Part shown: positions 22,281 through 34,271 of the stretch, piece after piece
Layout: each line of letters begins with the position of its first letter
How positions within the stretch are numbered: position 1 is the stretch's first letter
Source: Isoetes taiwanensis
Taxonomy: Eukaryota; Streptophyta; Lycopodiopsida; Isoetales; Isoetaceae
Reading direction: 5' to 3'
DNA length: 64,000 nucleotides
Assembly (NCBI GenBank): GCA_021234155.1
Contig: JAJEKV010000140.1
Span: 646,858-710,857 of the forward strand
Notes under the pieces: generated by a model
Told to the model about the DNA's origin: nothing
The model's database searches: none
The model's input: the letters and a program-made list of their open reading frames with translations, nothing else
Position numbers and translations under genes: made by a program

Positions 22281-23961
22281 GATTTCCTTACATAAGGCCT
22301 ATAGTTGAAGAAGATGAATTTGGATTTCCAAGATCACGACGAGCACGATGTGATGCATGTTCATGGAAACAAGGAGCTAATGTCGACCTGCAGCTGAAGT
22401 TAGACACAATAGAGAAGCATGCTGGTAAAACCTATGATAAGAAGCTGGAGGATGGAAAGGAAGTGTCTGTGATGAGGTGGAAAACAAAGGATGAGTGTAG
22501 GCATTTGCAGTATGTTGAGGAATATACGGAGTACCTTGCAAAGAAAGACTTACCCGTTGTGAAACCGATCAAAGATTTGCTTCAAAATATTACTGATAAA
22601 AATTTGCAAGCAAGATTGGTGCAGCTACAGGCAGTATTCCATGCTTTAAAAAAAGGAAGGCCTATGACTGATTATCCTAAGGAAAAAGAGATTTTGGAAA
22701 TGCAGCCTAGTAACCAGAACTTTCCCAACTCACATTGGTCTAAGCAAAGTGGTTGGGAGTTCGCAAAATGCATTGATGAAGTGGTTAGACAAGATTTGCA
22801 AGAAGATCTCCATAGGTGTGATTTTTTTGCTATGTCATTGGATGAGGCAACCGCAAAAGATAACTCGTCTTGGCTGTGTATGACAGTATACTACGTGACC
22901 CTCTTTGTTAGACGAGCATCTTATGTTAGGATCATGCGCTTGCAAAGAAATGCAACTGCGGAGAATATATTTGCAATTGTTGACGAGAGCTTAAAGACAG
23001 TTTTGGGGCTTTCAACACTTGATATTGCAAGAAAACTGGTCTGCATTGGCATGGATGGTGCATCTGTAATGCATGAAGGTCCACTCTAATTTAGTGCAGG
23101 TACTATTTATTTATGCAGCATTTCAATCTTGTCTTTTATATGTCTTATTGTTACATTATCTAGTAGACGAATTTGCAGATGTATGCACCAAAGAAACGTA
23201 TTCGAGGTCGTCTATTGCGACGAGCTCCCATAACCAGAGATACATTTGATGAAATAGTTACAAATGTGCGCAAAAATCTGCATGATATAGCAGGTACTTT
23301 AGCTAAAGAAATACGGGATCGTTTTCCAAGGGATGAAATCCTGGATGTAATGTCTATTGTGTATCCTCAGTTCTGGATCAGCCCACAAAGTGATCATCAT
23401 AAGCGCTTAAAGCAGATTGATTTCAAAAGCAATGTTCGTACTTTAAAAGATTATTTCTCTAAGCCTGTTATTGTAGAATCAGAAACAGTTTGCGGCATCA
23501 TAGATGGGAATGCATTGATGGAACAAGCACAATGTTTTGGAGAAACTATGTGGGTGCAATGCGCACAACTAGAGGAGCCCAAGGAATTTGGTTCAATTAC
23601 TAGACTTTGGATGCTGCTTAGCAATAGTCAGTTTCTTCGAGATCGAATGCCAGAGTATTTTAAACTTGTCCATCTGTGTCAAACCATGATTTTGGGCTCT
23701 GTGGAGGACGAACGAGTATTTAGCACAATGAATTATTTGAAGAATAAGGTCCGCAATAGGCTCGAGAAGAATTTGGATATTGCTTTATGATCATACACAT
23801 GCAATTACACTCTCAAGGATTTTCCATTTGATAGAGCGTTAGCTTTGTGGGATTCAACTACAAGAAGAGAGAGTCAAGCAGGATTGGAGATTGCAGGAAG
23901 TTCTAAGTCTTTAGATTCATCAAGTGGTTGGAGCTTTCTACCAGATTCTGCAGGTTCTTGA
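22281..23961 (+). pseudogene. hAT transposase pseudogene (ZNF862-like type)
   Basis: An open frame from about 22281 shows RRARCDACSWKQG, a partial BED-type zinc-finger remnant. It continues through 22463-23086 with FFAMSLDEATAKDNSSWLC and CIGMDGASVMHEG, which carry the two aspartate boxes of the hAT catalytic core. A second frame (23173-23787) ends with LGSVEDERVFSTMNYLKNKV, the hAT C-terminal dimerisation region. A TGA at 23788-23790 precedes an in-frame continuation (LKDFPFDRALALWDSTTRRE) to 23961. The segment between the two frames, which should hold several hundred residues, is lost. No start codon, TIRs or 8-bp target duplications were found. Confidence 0.8.
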
Positions 23962-25053
23962 AACAAACTACAATTTGATTTTACAATATGAGTTTACAAT
24001 ATGGTGGTCGACTGCATTTCTGCACTACAATTCAGATTGTTGTCTTCAGATTCTGCACTACAATTCAAATGGTAAGCCTGCTCTTGAAACATTATGAGGA
24101 TAATATTTCTTTAGTTCTGTGGATTCATATGCATTGTAGGCATGTGGAACTCAAAGCTTATATGCTATTTGTCTCATTGAAAGAGGCTTGAAGTATCTCT
24201 ATCTGATCTGTACTGTCATGCTTTGAACAGTAATCCTATAGTAAGGCTTATTGTTAGAATGTTTGATATGGTTTCTTATGAAAAAACTGTGGATACATGA
24301 CCTCCATAATCTGCTATAGAAGAATCAACATGCAGTCTGTGTAGATTATAAGATTGTGCAGTCTGTGTAGATTATGTAGGATAATTATGCAGTCATTTGT
24401 AGCACTACCTTATCTAGTTTTGTGAAGTAGTTTGTGTAAGTTACAAGAGGATTATGCAGTATGATTGTGCAGCCTTCAGTAGCAGCATGTTATATAGTCT
24501 TCTGAAGCAGGTTATTTATATGAGGTTATGCAGTCATGCAGTCTTTTGAAGCAGGCATGAAGTCTATCTTAGTTAGCAGAGAGTGCAAACATCAGCTCAG
24601 AAGAATTGTTCGATGCAGCCTCTATAAAATATCAGAGGTCTGCAAACTTCGGCTTCAGATTAATCTAGATGTATGTAGTCCTTGAACCTAGATGTAGATC
24701 AGATTCATCGAGATGTCTGAAACTTCGGCTACAAACTTCGGCTACAGATTCATCGAGATGTCTGAAATAGTCGGCTAGGGTCTTGCATGTTTTGTCATGT
24801 AGTCCATGTTATTTAAAAAAGGGGTTTTCATGTTCTGTAGATATCGGCTTCATATGATCGGTAGCATGCAGATTGATCCGAACCTAGGGTCTTGCTATGA
24901 ACCTAGGGTCTTCAAACATCGGCTTTAGATTAATCGATCGGCTGGGCTTTAGAACGAAATATAAGTTATAACATGGAAATGGAAATCGGCATTCGGCTGC
25001 TACAGTGATTGAATCGATGCCGTGGGAACAGTGTTTTTCCTAAGATTACATCC
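23962..25053. other. AT-rich gene-less stretch with short dispersed repeats
   Basis: No gene is seen. A theme of gcagtctgtgtagattat and related words recurs from 24330 to 24560. A segment with aaacttcggcta-cagattcatcgagatgtctgaaa recurs between 24640 and 24770. Some of this may be the 3' flank of the hAT element. Confidence 0.4.
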
Positions 25054-25576
25054 GATGGTTTTAAAATGGTTTTAAGGCATTGTTTTCAACGTTTCATGAA
25101 AGACGTCTTTGAAACATTCAAATATTCTTGACATACGCCTATGACAAATCCTTAAGGTATTTTAACATCTCAAAATTGGAGTTCCGTAATAAATGTAGTA
25201 TTAAATCCCTGTGGGACATAATTATGGGAGTATCATATATAAGCATATTGAAGTATCTATTAACAAATTTTGGATCCCCCAAGAGTATGCTTAACTAAGT
25301 AGTCATTGTGACCTTGAGAACTTAGGAAACTTGTCCTTATACTTAATCTAGAGGGTATCAAACAATTGAAGAAAAAAAAGAAGAAAGAATAAAGACAAGG
25401 AAATGGGGAGCACAAGTGGGTAATTGTCCCTAAACCTCATGCATAGGCACAAGAAGGGAAGTTGAGTTGCTAGATAGTTGCACAAGGGGAGAATTCTGGA
25501 AGCTAGAAGGTTATGAATGTTTAGAAACGTCAAAAATCTCATCGTCACAATGCCTTAAAACCATTTTAAAACCATC
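25054..25576. mobile_element. Small non-autonomous TIR element (candidate)
   Basis: A 30-bp sequence at 25054-25083 (starting GATGGTTTTAAAATGG) and its exact reverse complement at 25547-25576 bound a 523-bp segment. A perfect 30-bp inverted pair in otherwise decayed DNA points to a recent MITE-like insertion or fold-back element. The interior has no coding capacity beyond a 66-codon chance frame. No clear target-site duplication is visible in the flanks, so the superfamily is not assigned and the boundaries could extend slightly. Confidence 0.5.
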
Positions 25577-27578
25577 TTTTTGGCTAAACGTGTTGGTCAA
25601 AATTCGCCAATATTTCTATCCCTAGTGTTGAAAATTGTGAAAAAATCGCCAACTTTGCTATTGCTAAAAAACTATTATTAGCCAACATTTCTAAATTACA
25701 CCTACACAAATTTACCCTTAAGGGCAACCCTGGTCATGTGTGATATCTTTGTGTCAAATTCTTGATACTTTTTCATTAGCATTTGTAATGATGATTGCAT
25801 CATGTATTGCGGAAAGATTGTGACATACTTTAAAGCCAACTCTAGCAACAAGTTTGTATCTACCATAACATCATTAGTTCTAAAGTTTTGTGTCAATTGT
25901 GTTACGCATTTTTATCCCACTTTGTAATAGCTTCTTGTCACCTTTTGTAAAATATTTGTGTGATTTTATAGTGTCAAACATATTGGCAATTTTACATCAA
26001 TTTCTTGTTTTTTATTGTGGCATTTACGTCATGCGATCATGTCAAACAAGTGTTAATGTAATGATATTGCGAAATAGAAATACATAGATATCTTGACGCA
26101 AAAGGGGTTAAGTTTGACACAAAAGTGCCACAAGCTAGTACTAGTTGGGGGTGTTGGACGTTGCCGGGCTTTGTCAGCAATATATTAGATTGGGGACGTC
26201 GTATTAGTGTCATTTTTGTAAAATAGCAAAAGAATCATCAAATAACATGAATGCAAATGAAATTGTGCATAGGAATGTAAGATACCTTGGCACATTGTCT
26301 AAGTCCTGAGCTGCTCTTTGGGAGGCAAATGTTTTATTGCAAAGTTGTCATTAAGTGGAAGTCATTTAGCATAGAATGCATGGCAATTTGTATGCTTGAA
26401 ACAATAATGGATTGTAACATCGTATGTATACTTGTATTGTGTCATGCATGGTTGTAATTGTCATGTATGAAGGAAGAAGATGAACCCAATAATAAGTGGT
26501 CTTTAGCAACAGTTCAAGGAACAAAGCTTACAACATTGGACAAAATAAGCAATGTGCCTTAGAGGGAAAGTGCAATGTGTATCTATCATGATGTAGTAGC
26601 TATTAACAATGGTAGGCATTTTCTAGGATGCTATGCCCATAATGTATGTGTGGCTAAAAGTTAAGGAATAAGCATGAGATTTACAAAGGACATATATGAA
26701 GGAAGGTCAATGCCATCCAAGATGTATCAAGCATAAGGATATTTATAAGTGTCTCTAATAGCATGTAACATGTATTGGATCAACTGCCTTGAATACAAGA
26801 TTATGACGACTAACTATCTTTATAGGAAGGAAGTATGGGCAAAATGCGAATCATTGATAAGAAATATTGCATTGTCTTGGAAGCCTGGGGCTTGCTAGCA
26901 TAACGGACTTATTTGATGTTCTTATGAAATATAAGGCTATTTGTCTATTGAAGTAGTGGAAGTAATCGTTAAAGCAATCTAGAAATTTTGCCAATCTTAA
27001 ATCATAACCCCAAGGGAAAGACATTGAAGTATTCAATGAAAAGGAGGATGCTAAAGTATGATGGTTTGTTGTTAAAGATTTTGTTGGGAACATTTCCTTC
27101 TGTTATAGTACAAATTGTTAGTTGTTCCATGCTGTGTTTGCATTGCCAAGCATAGTGTAAAACAATTAAAACATTGGTGTTTTCGTTTTTGCAGGTCCAA
27201 GATGTATCTAGAAACACAAGAATACATGAACCTGGCGAAAGGACTAATAAAAGAGGTATTTGCTGAGTGTGAAGAACTTGTTTGACGTGTTTCGTAAAAG
27301 AAGCTCTATGTAGTGTTGCAGTATGAGGCAGATAGAAAGAAACCAAGGCAGTTCATCATAAGAACAAGAGTTTGCTTCATTAAGAACAACTGCATTTGAA
27401 CCCTGCGGGATGTACGGGATGCGGGATGCAGACGCAGGTACCAGGTACGGCTCCCATCACATTTCCCTGTGAGATATGTGTATAAGATACAGGACTAGCC
27501 ATGGGTTTGAGGCGGGAAGAGGGTAGGATAATACAGAAATAGGAAGAGTCGAATAAGCTAGGGGATCGCATAAAGAAA
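25577..27578. other. Gene-less AT-rich stretch
   Basis: No recognisable gene, RNA or mobile element. The longest frame is the 114-codon minus-strand one at 27346-27002 and resembles nothing known. Base composition is uniform and AT-rich. Confidence 0.4.
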
Positions 27579-27935
27579 ATGGTGATCACGCGACTACAGA
27601 GTGGGGGAAATGAACTGCGCATGCAGAGGTTGCGGACTGAAGTAGTACTGAAAGAACTGAATAGGTTACAAGAAGAGGTCCTTAGGAATTTCAAAAGGAA
27701 ACACAGAACAGAGTTTCAAGACTATATCAGGCGATTGATCGGCATAGAAGCTCATACAAGCGGGGCAGAAAAAGATGAAGATGCGATGGGAAAACAAGAG
27801 CTGCTAGATTATCTATATATGCTTAAAAAGGAAGTAATCCGATGTAAAGCGCTGGAAAAGCTCTTGAAGAAAACGGATCTATGGATAGGCAATGATCTTA
27901 AAGCCCATTTCGAGGCAAACTACCATTTGTTCTAA
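27579..27935 (+). CDS. Hypothetical coiled-coil ORF, 118 aa
   Basis: The frame starts MVITRLQSGGNELRMQRLRT and is rich in Leu, Glu, Lys and Arg. Heptad-like spacing over residues 10-50 (VVLKELNRLQEEVLRNFKRK) and again over 75-105 (LDYLYMLKKEVIRCKALEKL) would allow coiled coils. It reads like a gag- or LINE-ORF1-type N-terminal segment, but no domain is recognised and no downstream partner is seen. Coding status is uncertain. Confidence 0.3.
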   Translation: MVITRLQSGGNELRMQRLRTEVVLKELNRLQEEVLRNFKRKHRTEFQDYIRRLIGIEAHTSGAEKDEDAMGKQELLDYLYMLKKEVIRCKALEKLLKKTDLWIGNDLKAHFEANYHLF

Positions 27936-29639
27936 CAGAAAATGGAAGCACATGTTCTATTATTGCTGGATAGAACCTAGCACTCGGCGAAAGAGCTCGA
28001 CAGTCTACTTGCCATGTTTGGCAACAGATCAAATTACAATCTGATGCTAGAAGCCCTGATAGGAGAGAATGAATGCAGAGGGCAGGGAGGAGGATCAACA
28101 TAAGTAGCCAAAACTCATAGTGTTTTAGTCATTTTTGGAGGATGTATCTTTGCTTCCTTATATATAGATAATTAAATGCTTTGAATACACATGATTTCCG
28201 GAATGAACAAAGTGCCCAAATCTCATTGTAGTTTCAGATCCCATAAATCTTACCAGAACGGAGTACTGTATGATAAAAAGGTTAGATACAATTAGTATTT
28301 TTTGCAAATCCTAGTTTCTAAGCGCCCTTGGTCATGGATCGAACTAGACGGAGGTCTGTGATTACAGACGCAAAATCAATGCCAGAAATAGTCAAAGGGA
28401 AAGGAGGCCATGCGATGCAGATTCAATTTTTTTTTGAAATTCAAACCATTGAGCAAGTAGTGGGTATGGAGTATACGCAACTAACTCTAATTTAAGCTTA
28501 GTCCAAAAATAAATGCATGGGGAAACGACGTGGCGCATATATAGCACCAGACAGCGGGAGTAAGAGACGCTGACGAGTAGGATACAACGGCACAGAAAGA
28601 TATCAATGGTACAAGATATCAGAAACATAGCAAAAAATGAGGGAAACAAACAACATCCGAAAGCAAATATGACTGACAGGAGCAGAGTGACGTGGCACCC
28701 ATAGGATCAGACAGCGGGGGAAGAGAAGAACGGGCATGAAGGCCTCTAGAGTGTTAAACTAGCATTTATGACTGACATACTAACAATTGTAGCGGGGGCT
28801 AAGATTGGAAGAATAATTCAGTAAAGGTCACTCGTACGATGGGCGGATAGCCGTTAATGATTAAGCCCGAGACTGAGAAGCCAGGGTACGTTAGTCAGTG
28901 AAAAGCGGTTAGGGCACGATCACGATATCCTCTCCATACATATACGAAAATAATGAATACCGATATCAAACAGGACAAGACAAGATTAATAATTAATAGA
29001 GGCGTATCGAAAAAAGGGGCGGGAAGAAGGAGGCTAACCCTAAGAGTAATCAGACAAGCCCATGAGACAATGGCTGGTTCCGCTTCGAAGGTTTAGGGTT
29101 CTTGCAGTCGACGGAAGGCAGACTTCCTCATAGAACAAGTATCCAGCTTCAGAATCAGGGTGCCAGAAAGAGTATGGACAGAGGCAAGAAAGTGATAGAG
29201 ATGCAGCCCAATGCAGAATTAACACCAAGAAAGCAGTCGAGATCCGGGAACCCGGGGAACCTTACGGTCCCTTGGAACCCGGAGCTGGAAGACGCAGGAC
29301 CATGGTGTATATGTGAAGAGGATTGCCTCTGTCTGGAAAAGGGGGCTTTTGTCTTGCATAAACTGTAGTAGGGTTCACTGCTTGTTCTGTGATAGGATTC
29401 ATCATGCACAAACCATGAAAGATGCAGGATATAATCTTCGACTGTTGGAGATCATGGGGGTCTTGGCCGACAAAAATGACTCAGTTAGGAGGCAAGATAA
29501 GAAACGAGTGATGCCATGCTTCACTTGGCTACAAATGAATGCTGCAATACAGAAATCTGCTAACTATCAACACGATTTGCTGGTTGGAGACCTCGGGAAA
29601 GTATGTGTGATTCACAACAACCCCAATTCTGGGTCTATA
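27936..29639. other. Gene-less stretch with weak ORFs and a short direct repeat
   Basis: No recognisable gene. Small plus-strand frames at 29102-29368 and 29313-29714 have Cys-rich ends but no known domain. A roughly 50-bp word with gacgtggc, a short spacer and cagacagcggg occurs at about 28527-28557 and again at about 28689-28720. Confidence 0.35.
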
Positions 29640-30045
29640 GTAGGGAACAACACTAAAAAAAAGACTACATGTCGTTGTTCAGAAAAATCTACATGTAGTT
29701 ATGTGGAGGTGTAGTTTATTAAGAGATGATGTAGTTTTTTTTAAGGGGGGAGCTGTGGACTTTTTTGCGGTGTGGTTTTTTTTAAGGGAAGTGTAGTTTT
29801 TATTTTTGAAGGTGTTGTTTTTATGAAGGTGGTGTTTTTTGAGGTGTGGTTTATAACTAGGTGTAGTTTTCAAGTAGCTTTTTTTTAAGGAAGTATAGTT
29901 TTTTGAGGTGTGGTTTATAAGCAGGCGTAGTTCTTAAGTAGCTGTTTTTCAAAGAAGTATGGTTCTTTGAAGTGGTGTGAATTCTTAAGTTGAGGTGGTG
30001 TTTTTTGTGGTGTGGTTTATAAGTGACTGTAGTTTTTAAGTAGTC
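29640..30045. repeat. Degenerate T/G-rich simple-sequence tract
   Basis: Words such as gtgtagttttt, ggtgtggttt and aagtagcttttttt repeat irregularly for about 400 bp, with nearly all pyrimidines being T. It looks like a decayed minisatellite with strong strand asymmetry. Confidence 0.6.
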
Positions 30046-31448
30046 CTCTTCCGAATGCCCCTAGCGACACACGGGCAACTCATGTACTCTGAAACTGTGA
30101 AATGGCTTTGCCAATGGACTCAGAACATTGACATTACCCCAAGAATCAAGTTTCATGGGCAAAGGACCATCCCTTCTCCAAGAAGTGTCAAATTTGCTCA
30201 TGTCCAACACATCCGTAGTCAGTTGGCCTAAGAGGTGGCTACAGAATACTGCCATGCATAATGTTCGTGTTTCTTTCGTTGCCAAAACTGATCGTGTAAC
30301 TTCATCTCTAGAGTAATTTTGCCATTCTGGATGATATGGCAAAGTCAAATCGCTATTCTGAAGCCTCTATACTGCCCGAACGATGAAACAGTTGGGTTTC
30401 TACATTGTCGCCACAAGACGCTTCACGGTTTAATAAGTTCTCCGAACCGATCTTGAATTTTGTTAAACGTGCTTGAAGCAGGGTCTTTGAATGGAGGATT
30501 CAAGGAACATTACATCTCATGTTAATCTTTAGTGTTGTTCAATGCCAAGGGTATGATAAGCTTGACGGACAACATAATAACTACATCAAGCTGCATAGTC
30601 TTACTTGAAGCAAATAGAAATCTAAAATCATATCATTCTTCCATAAGGTCCGTTATTCTCATGCAATACAAATTGCTCCTTGCTTCTGATAGCAAAAGCA
30701 AATGCATGTTTGCCAGAAGATGTGGTTACAAGAGAAGGAATTGGTGGGTGAAATGCTTCATTTCTTCTCACATTTGGCCCTACCCTCAGAATTACGGGAC
30801 CAATTTGTCTCATCTATATTTGAAGAACCATTATCAAGAAAGGATAGAACTTGGTCTCGAGGGTTTTGAAACTGTGCAGTAAACAGCCGAAGAAACTGCC
30901 TTGGCCTACCGCAAATGGTTAAAAAACGGGATGCTTCCAAGAAAAAAAAAACAGCGAGCACTTGAAGCAGTGCAATTTGGCTAGGATTGGGCAAAGCAAC
31001 ATTGCTTAATAGAACTAGTCTGATATCCTTCACCATCATTGAGAATAACCCATAAACCACGCCCTAAAAGCAAGAGCAATATAGGATGACCTCCAACATA
31101 ACAAATGAGAAATAGCGGATAGTTTTCTGGTGGATCTTAAATTTTCTTGCATTCCTGTGGAAAATTTTAAAAATATTTTCCATCGGCGAAAAAAGAACCA
31201 ATAATTGTAGTCGTTAGATCATATCATTAGATATGCCTAGAATATACCTCAATAACTCCTAGCAAATTGCCTCGTAATAGGGCAATCCAAAAAGTTTTAT
31301 ACAATAAATTCCATGGGGAGAACACGCAAGAACTAAACAAAAGAAACCATTGAATGGTATGTATACAAATAATGGTGGCAACAATCTTGGAAGTTAATAC
31401 GTACTAAGGTCCATGAAGTAAAGTTCCTCCATCCTACAAACTGTCTCT
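30046..31448. other. Upstream region of the PPR gene, possible exon remnant
   Basis: No complete gene. A plus-strand frame at about 30688-30861, opening right after a stop and lacking its own obvious start, reads LVGEMLHFFSHLALPSELRD and then FVSSIFEEPLSRKDRTW. This looks protein-like, but no family is recognised. A minus-strand frame at 30348-30061 is also open. Either could be an exon remnant. Confidence 0.3.
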
Positions 31449-32684
31449 ATGTGGGCTGATCATTTAATCCGTTTCCTTACAACTTGTGGAAGATTGATCG
31501 AGGCGAATATGGTATTTAGCAAAGTTCCAAAACCAACACAGTTTACATGGAACGCGATCATAGATGCCCAAGCCAAGCTTGGTCAATTAGGGATGGTGCT
31601 CCAACTATATGGAAGAATGCAGGAAGAAGAGACAAGACCAGATAAGTTCACTTTTTTCATTGTCTTAAAAGCTTGTACTAACAAAGGTTCCAATGAGCTG
31701 AACAGACGAATTCATCAGCTAATAATTGAGAGTGGGTTACAGTCCGATGTCATGGTTGGAAGCACACTTGTAGCTATGTATGCTAAATGGGGGATGCTGG
31801 AAGAGGCAGAAATAGTCCTAGATAAACTACATAACCGGAATGAGGTCTCATGGAATGCATTGATCAGTGGATATGCACAGAATGGGGAAGGCCTTCTTGC
31901 CCTAGAATGCCTTGAAATTATGCAAGATGAGGGCCTAACCCCTACCAAAACCACAGTTTTGAGTGCTTTGATAGCGTGTGGCAGCATCGGTGCCATAGAG
32001 CAAGGCAGATGCATCCATCAGTTTATCATCCATAATTGCATCCAGTTTGATATGATGGTTGGAAATACCCTTGTTGATATGTATGCTAAATGTGGGAACA
32101 TGACGGAGGCCCACAAAGTCTTTGAGATGTTGCCAACTCCAAATCTGGTGTCTTGGAATGCCATGATCCTGGGTTATGCTCACACTGGTCATGCTGAATT
32201 AGCACTGTGCTTTTTTGAGGAAATGCAATTGTCTGGAACCAAACCTAATGATATAGCATTTCTTGGTATTCTTACTGCCCTGAGTCGTGCAGGTTTGGTA
32301 GATGATGGTCTGCGGTATTTCTTTTGTATGAAGGAATATCATGGAATAAAACCAGATATATTTCATATTACTTGCATGGCTGATCTTCTAGGCCGAGCCG
32401 GACGTCTTGTAGATGCAGAGAATCTATTGAAAGATGTGAAGCAGTCTAATATTTGTTTATGGCTAAGTATGCTGAGTGCTTGCAAAATGCATGGCAATGT
32501 GGAACTTGGAAGATACTGTTTTGAGAAAATTGTTCTTTTAGATTCCTGCTGTGATGCAGCATGCATGTTGATGGCAAACATTTATGCTAGTGCTCACACG
32601 AGGGAAGATGTGTTGAAGTTAGAAATCCTAAGAAGAGACGCAGCTTCACATAAGGGAACTTTTGGCGAGATGGAAAATGCTTGA
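31449..32684 (+). CDS. Pentatricopeptide repeat protein, PLS class with E-type end
   Basis: PPR proteins of this class bind RNA one base per repeat in plastids or mitochondria and act in editing or processing. The 411-residue frame is uninterrupted and holds P, L and S repeats in series. Examples are FTWNAIIDAQAKLGQ, VSWNALISGYAQNGEGLLAL, VGNTLVDMYAKCGNMTEAHK and VSWNAMILGYAHTGHAELAL. It then has HITCMADLLGRAGRLVDAE and an E-type segment (MLSACKMHGNVELG, LMANIYASA). No DYW domain follows. The protein is shorter than usual for the class and begins inside an S repeat. An in-frame TAA at 31419-31421 excludes a simple N-terminal extension, and no transit peptide is evident. It is either an N-terminally truncated copy or joined to an upstream exon. 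Confidence 0.88.
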   Translation: MWADHLIRFLTTCGRLIEANMVFSKVPKPTQFTWNAIIDAQAKLGQLGMVLQLYGRMQEEETRPDKFTFFIVLKACTNKGSNELNRRIHQLIIESGLQSDVMVGSTLVAMYAKWGMLEEAEIVLDKLHNRNEVSWNALISGYAQNGEGLLALECLEIMQDEGLTPTKTTVLSALIACGSIGAIEQGRCIHQFIIHNCIQFDMMVGNTLVDMYAKCGNMTEAHKVFEMLPTPNLVSWNAMILGYAHTGHAELALCFFEEMQLSGTKPNDIAFLGILTALSRAGLVDDGLRYFFCMKEYHGIKPDIFHITCMADLLGRAGRLVDAENLLKDVKQSNICLWLSMLSACKMHGNVELGRYCFEKIVLLDSCCDAACMLMANIYASAHTREDVLKLEILRRDAASHKGTFGEMENA

Positions 32685-34271
32685 TGCATAATATGTCATG
32701 TAGCAGCAAATAAAGAAGCTGTTGGACACTGGATTAAGAGGTTCTTAGGGAGGACGTCATATTGTTGATCATATATTGAAACGTTTGTGACCTAAAGCCG
32801 CCCGCTGAAGACGCAATGGATGCACTTATATGTATCATTCTTCTGGTTGTAGGACCATATACCAAAAGGGAATGTACATGAACAGTTTCGCCGGGAAATG
32901 CAGAACTGAGGTAATACATAAGACTTTTAATATCGAGAATATAAGAGAAAGCTCGTGCTTAAATGGTCTAAATCTCTCATCTATCATGTTACTAGTTCTG
33001 CTTGCTAACGCACAGAGTACAGGAACTATATGAATGTACAGGAACTATATGAATAATCAGGCAGGGGATTCCCTCTTGTCAGAATTAGAAACAAATGACG
33101 TACACAATTCCCTCAGCTGTTTCACTAAAATGCCTTCTCTGTGCAAAGAGTGCAGATATAACGAAGGCATAATAATATTTATTGTATGCTACCAAGTACA
33201 AGGCTCATGTGCATGCGTAAGTCCATCTCCATTCAAAAACGTACTTCTTGCTTCCAGTATGCCTAAAAGTTTTGACTTCTTGTATGCAGTTAAGAATGGT
33301 TAGCAGTTTTTGGCAAATTCCCCGGTGTCTGAGTATCGTTTTTCACGTATCTAAGGAAAGATGTAAACCTATATTGGATGTGGACTATTTCGGAGTAACT
33401 TGCGAATTGATCAAAAGAGAGGTCAGATCGCTTACAATTCTCAATGTTACCAAAGAAGCTTAAGAGACTTGGTCCAGACTTTGTGAAGCTTGGCCAAAAG
33501 TTACCTACACGGCATGACCATGAGAGTACATGAAGACTCGTCTGAGTTGCAGGCATGCTTTTTGCAATAGTGATGTTTTCCTCCAGGTGCTTCACTTCAC
33601 CAGTCAACAATAACATGCTACGTACTTGCATAATTATTATACGTACTTGCATAATTATTTGATAACATGCTACGTACTTGCATAATTATTTGATTGTTTT
33701 CTAGAGCTATTCCTACTGCCATCACCAGTAAGTAGCTTGGCCAAGTTTACATGGCATCTTAAAGTCATCAGGCCGTATTGTTGTCATGGAGGCCCGGAAT
33801 TAGTGGAGGCATAGGTCTACCAGGAGCTTAACTAGGTTCAGGTGAGCAGCTTTGGTTCCCCATAGTTGAGTCTCATTGTTCAGTTTTTCTTCCTTTAATG
33901 ATGAGAAGCATAAGAGTTTTTCCTCCTTTAATGATGAGAAGCATAAGACAGACAACAATCCATTATAATACACTTGTATGGTTCTTGACAAGGCTGCATC
34001 TTCTGGCTCCTGTGCTCTTGTTCCTAACTGAACTCTTAAACCTTTATAAACATGTAACACAATAACACGGGGTTTTAGAGGGATTTGATATGGATGTAAA
34101 AATAACAATTCTTGAAACCATAGACCATATCTTGAAACCATAGACCATATCCCTGAAATAATTGAATTAGGGATTGCAATTACGTACTCTTATATGATAG
34201 TTAAATAATATGTTTATATAAACTTCTTAGACAACAACATCAACGATTGCTAACATTTGAGGTAATAGAAT
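32685..34271. other. Gene-less stretch with several small perfect tandem duplications
   Basis: Downstream of the PPR gene no further coding frame is supported. Short local duplications are frequent: gtacaggaactatatgaat twice (33018-33053), a tacgtacttgcataattatt word three times (33621-33693), tcctttaatgatgagaagcata twice (33892-33947) and tcttgaaaccatagaccata twice (34110-34150). Confidence 0.5.
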
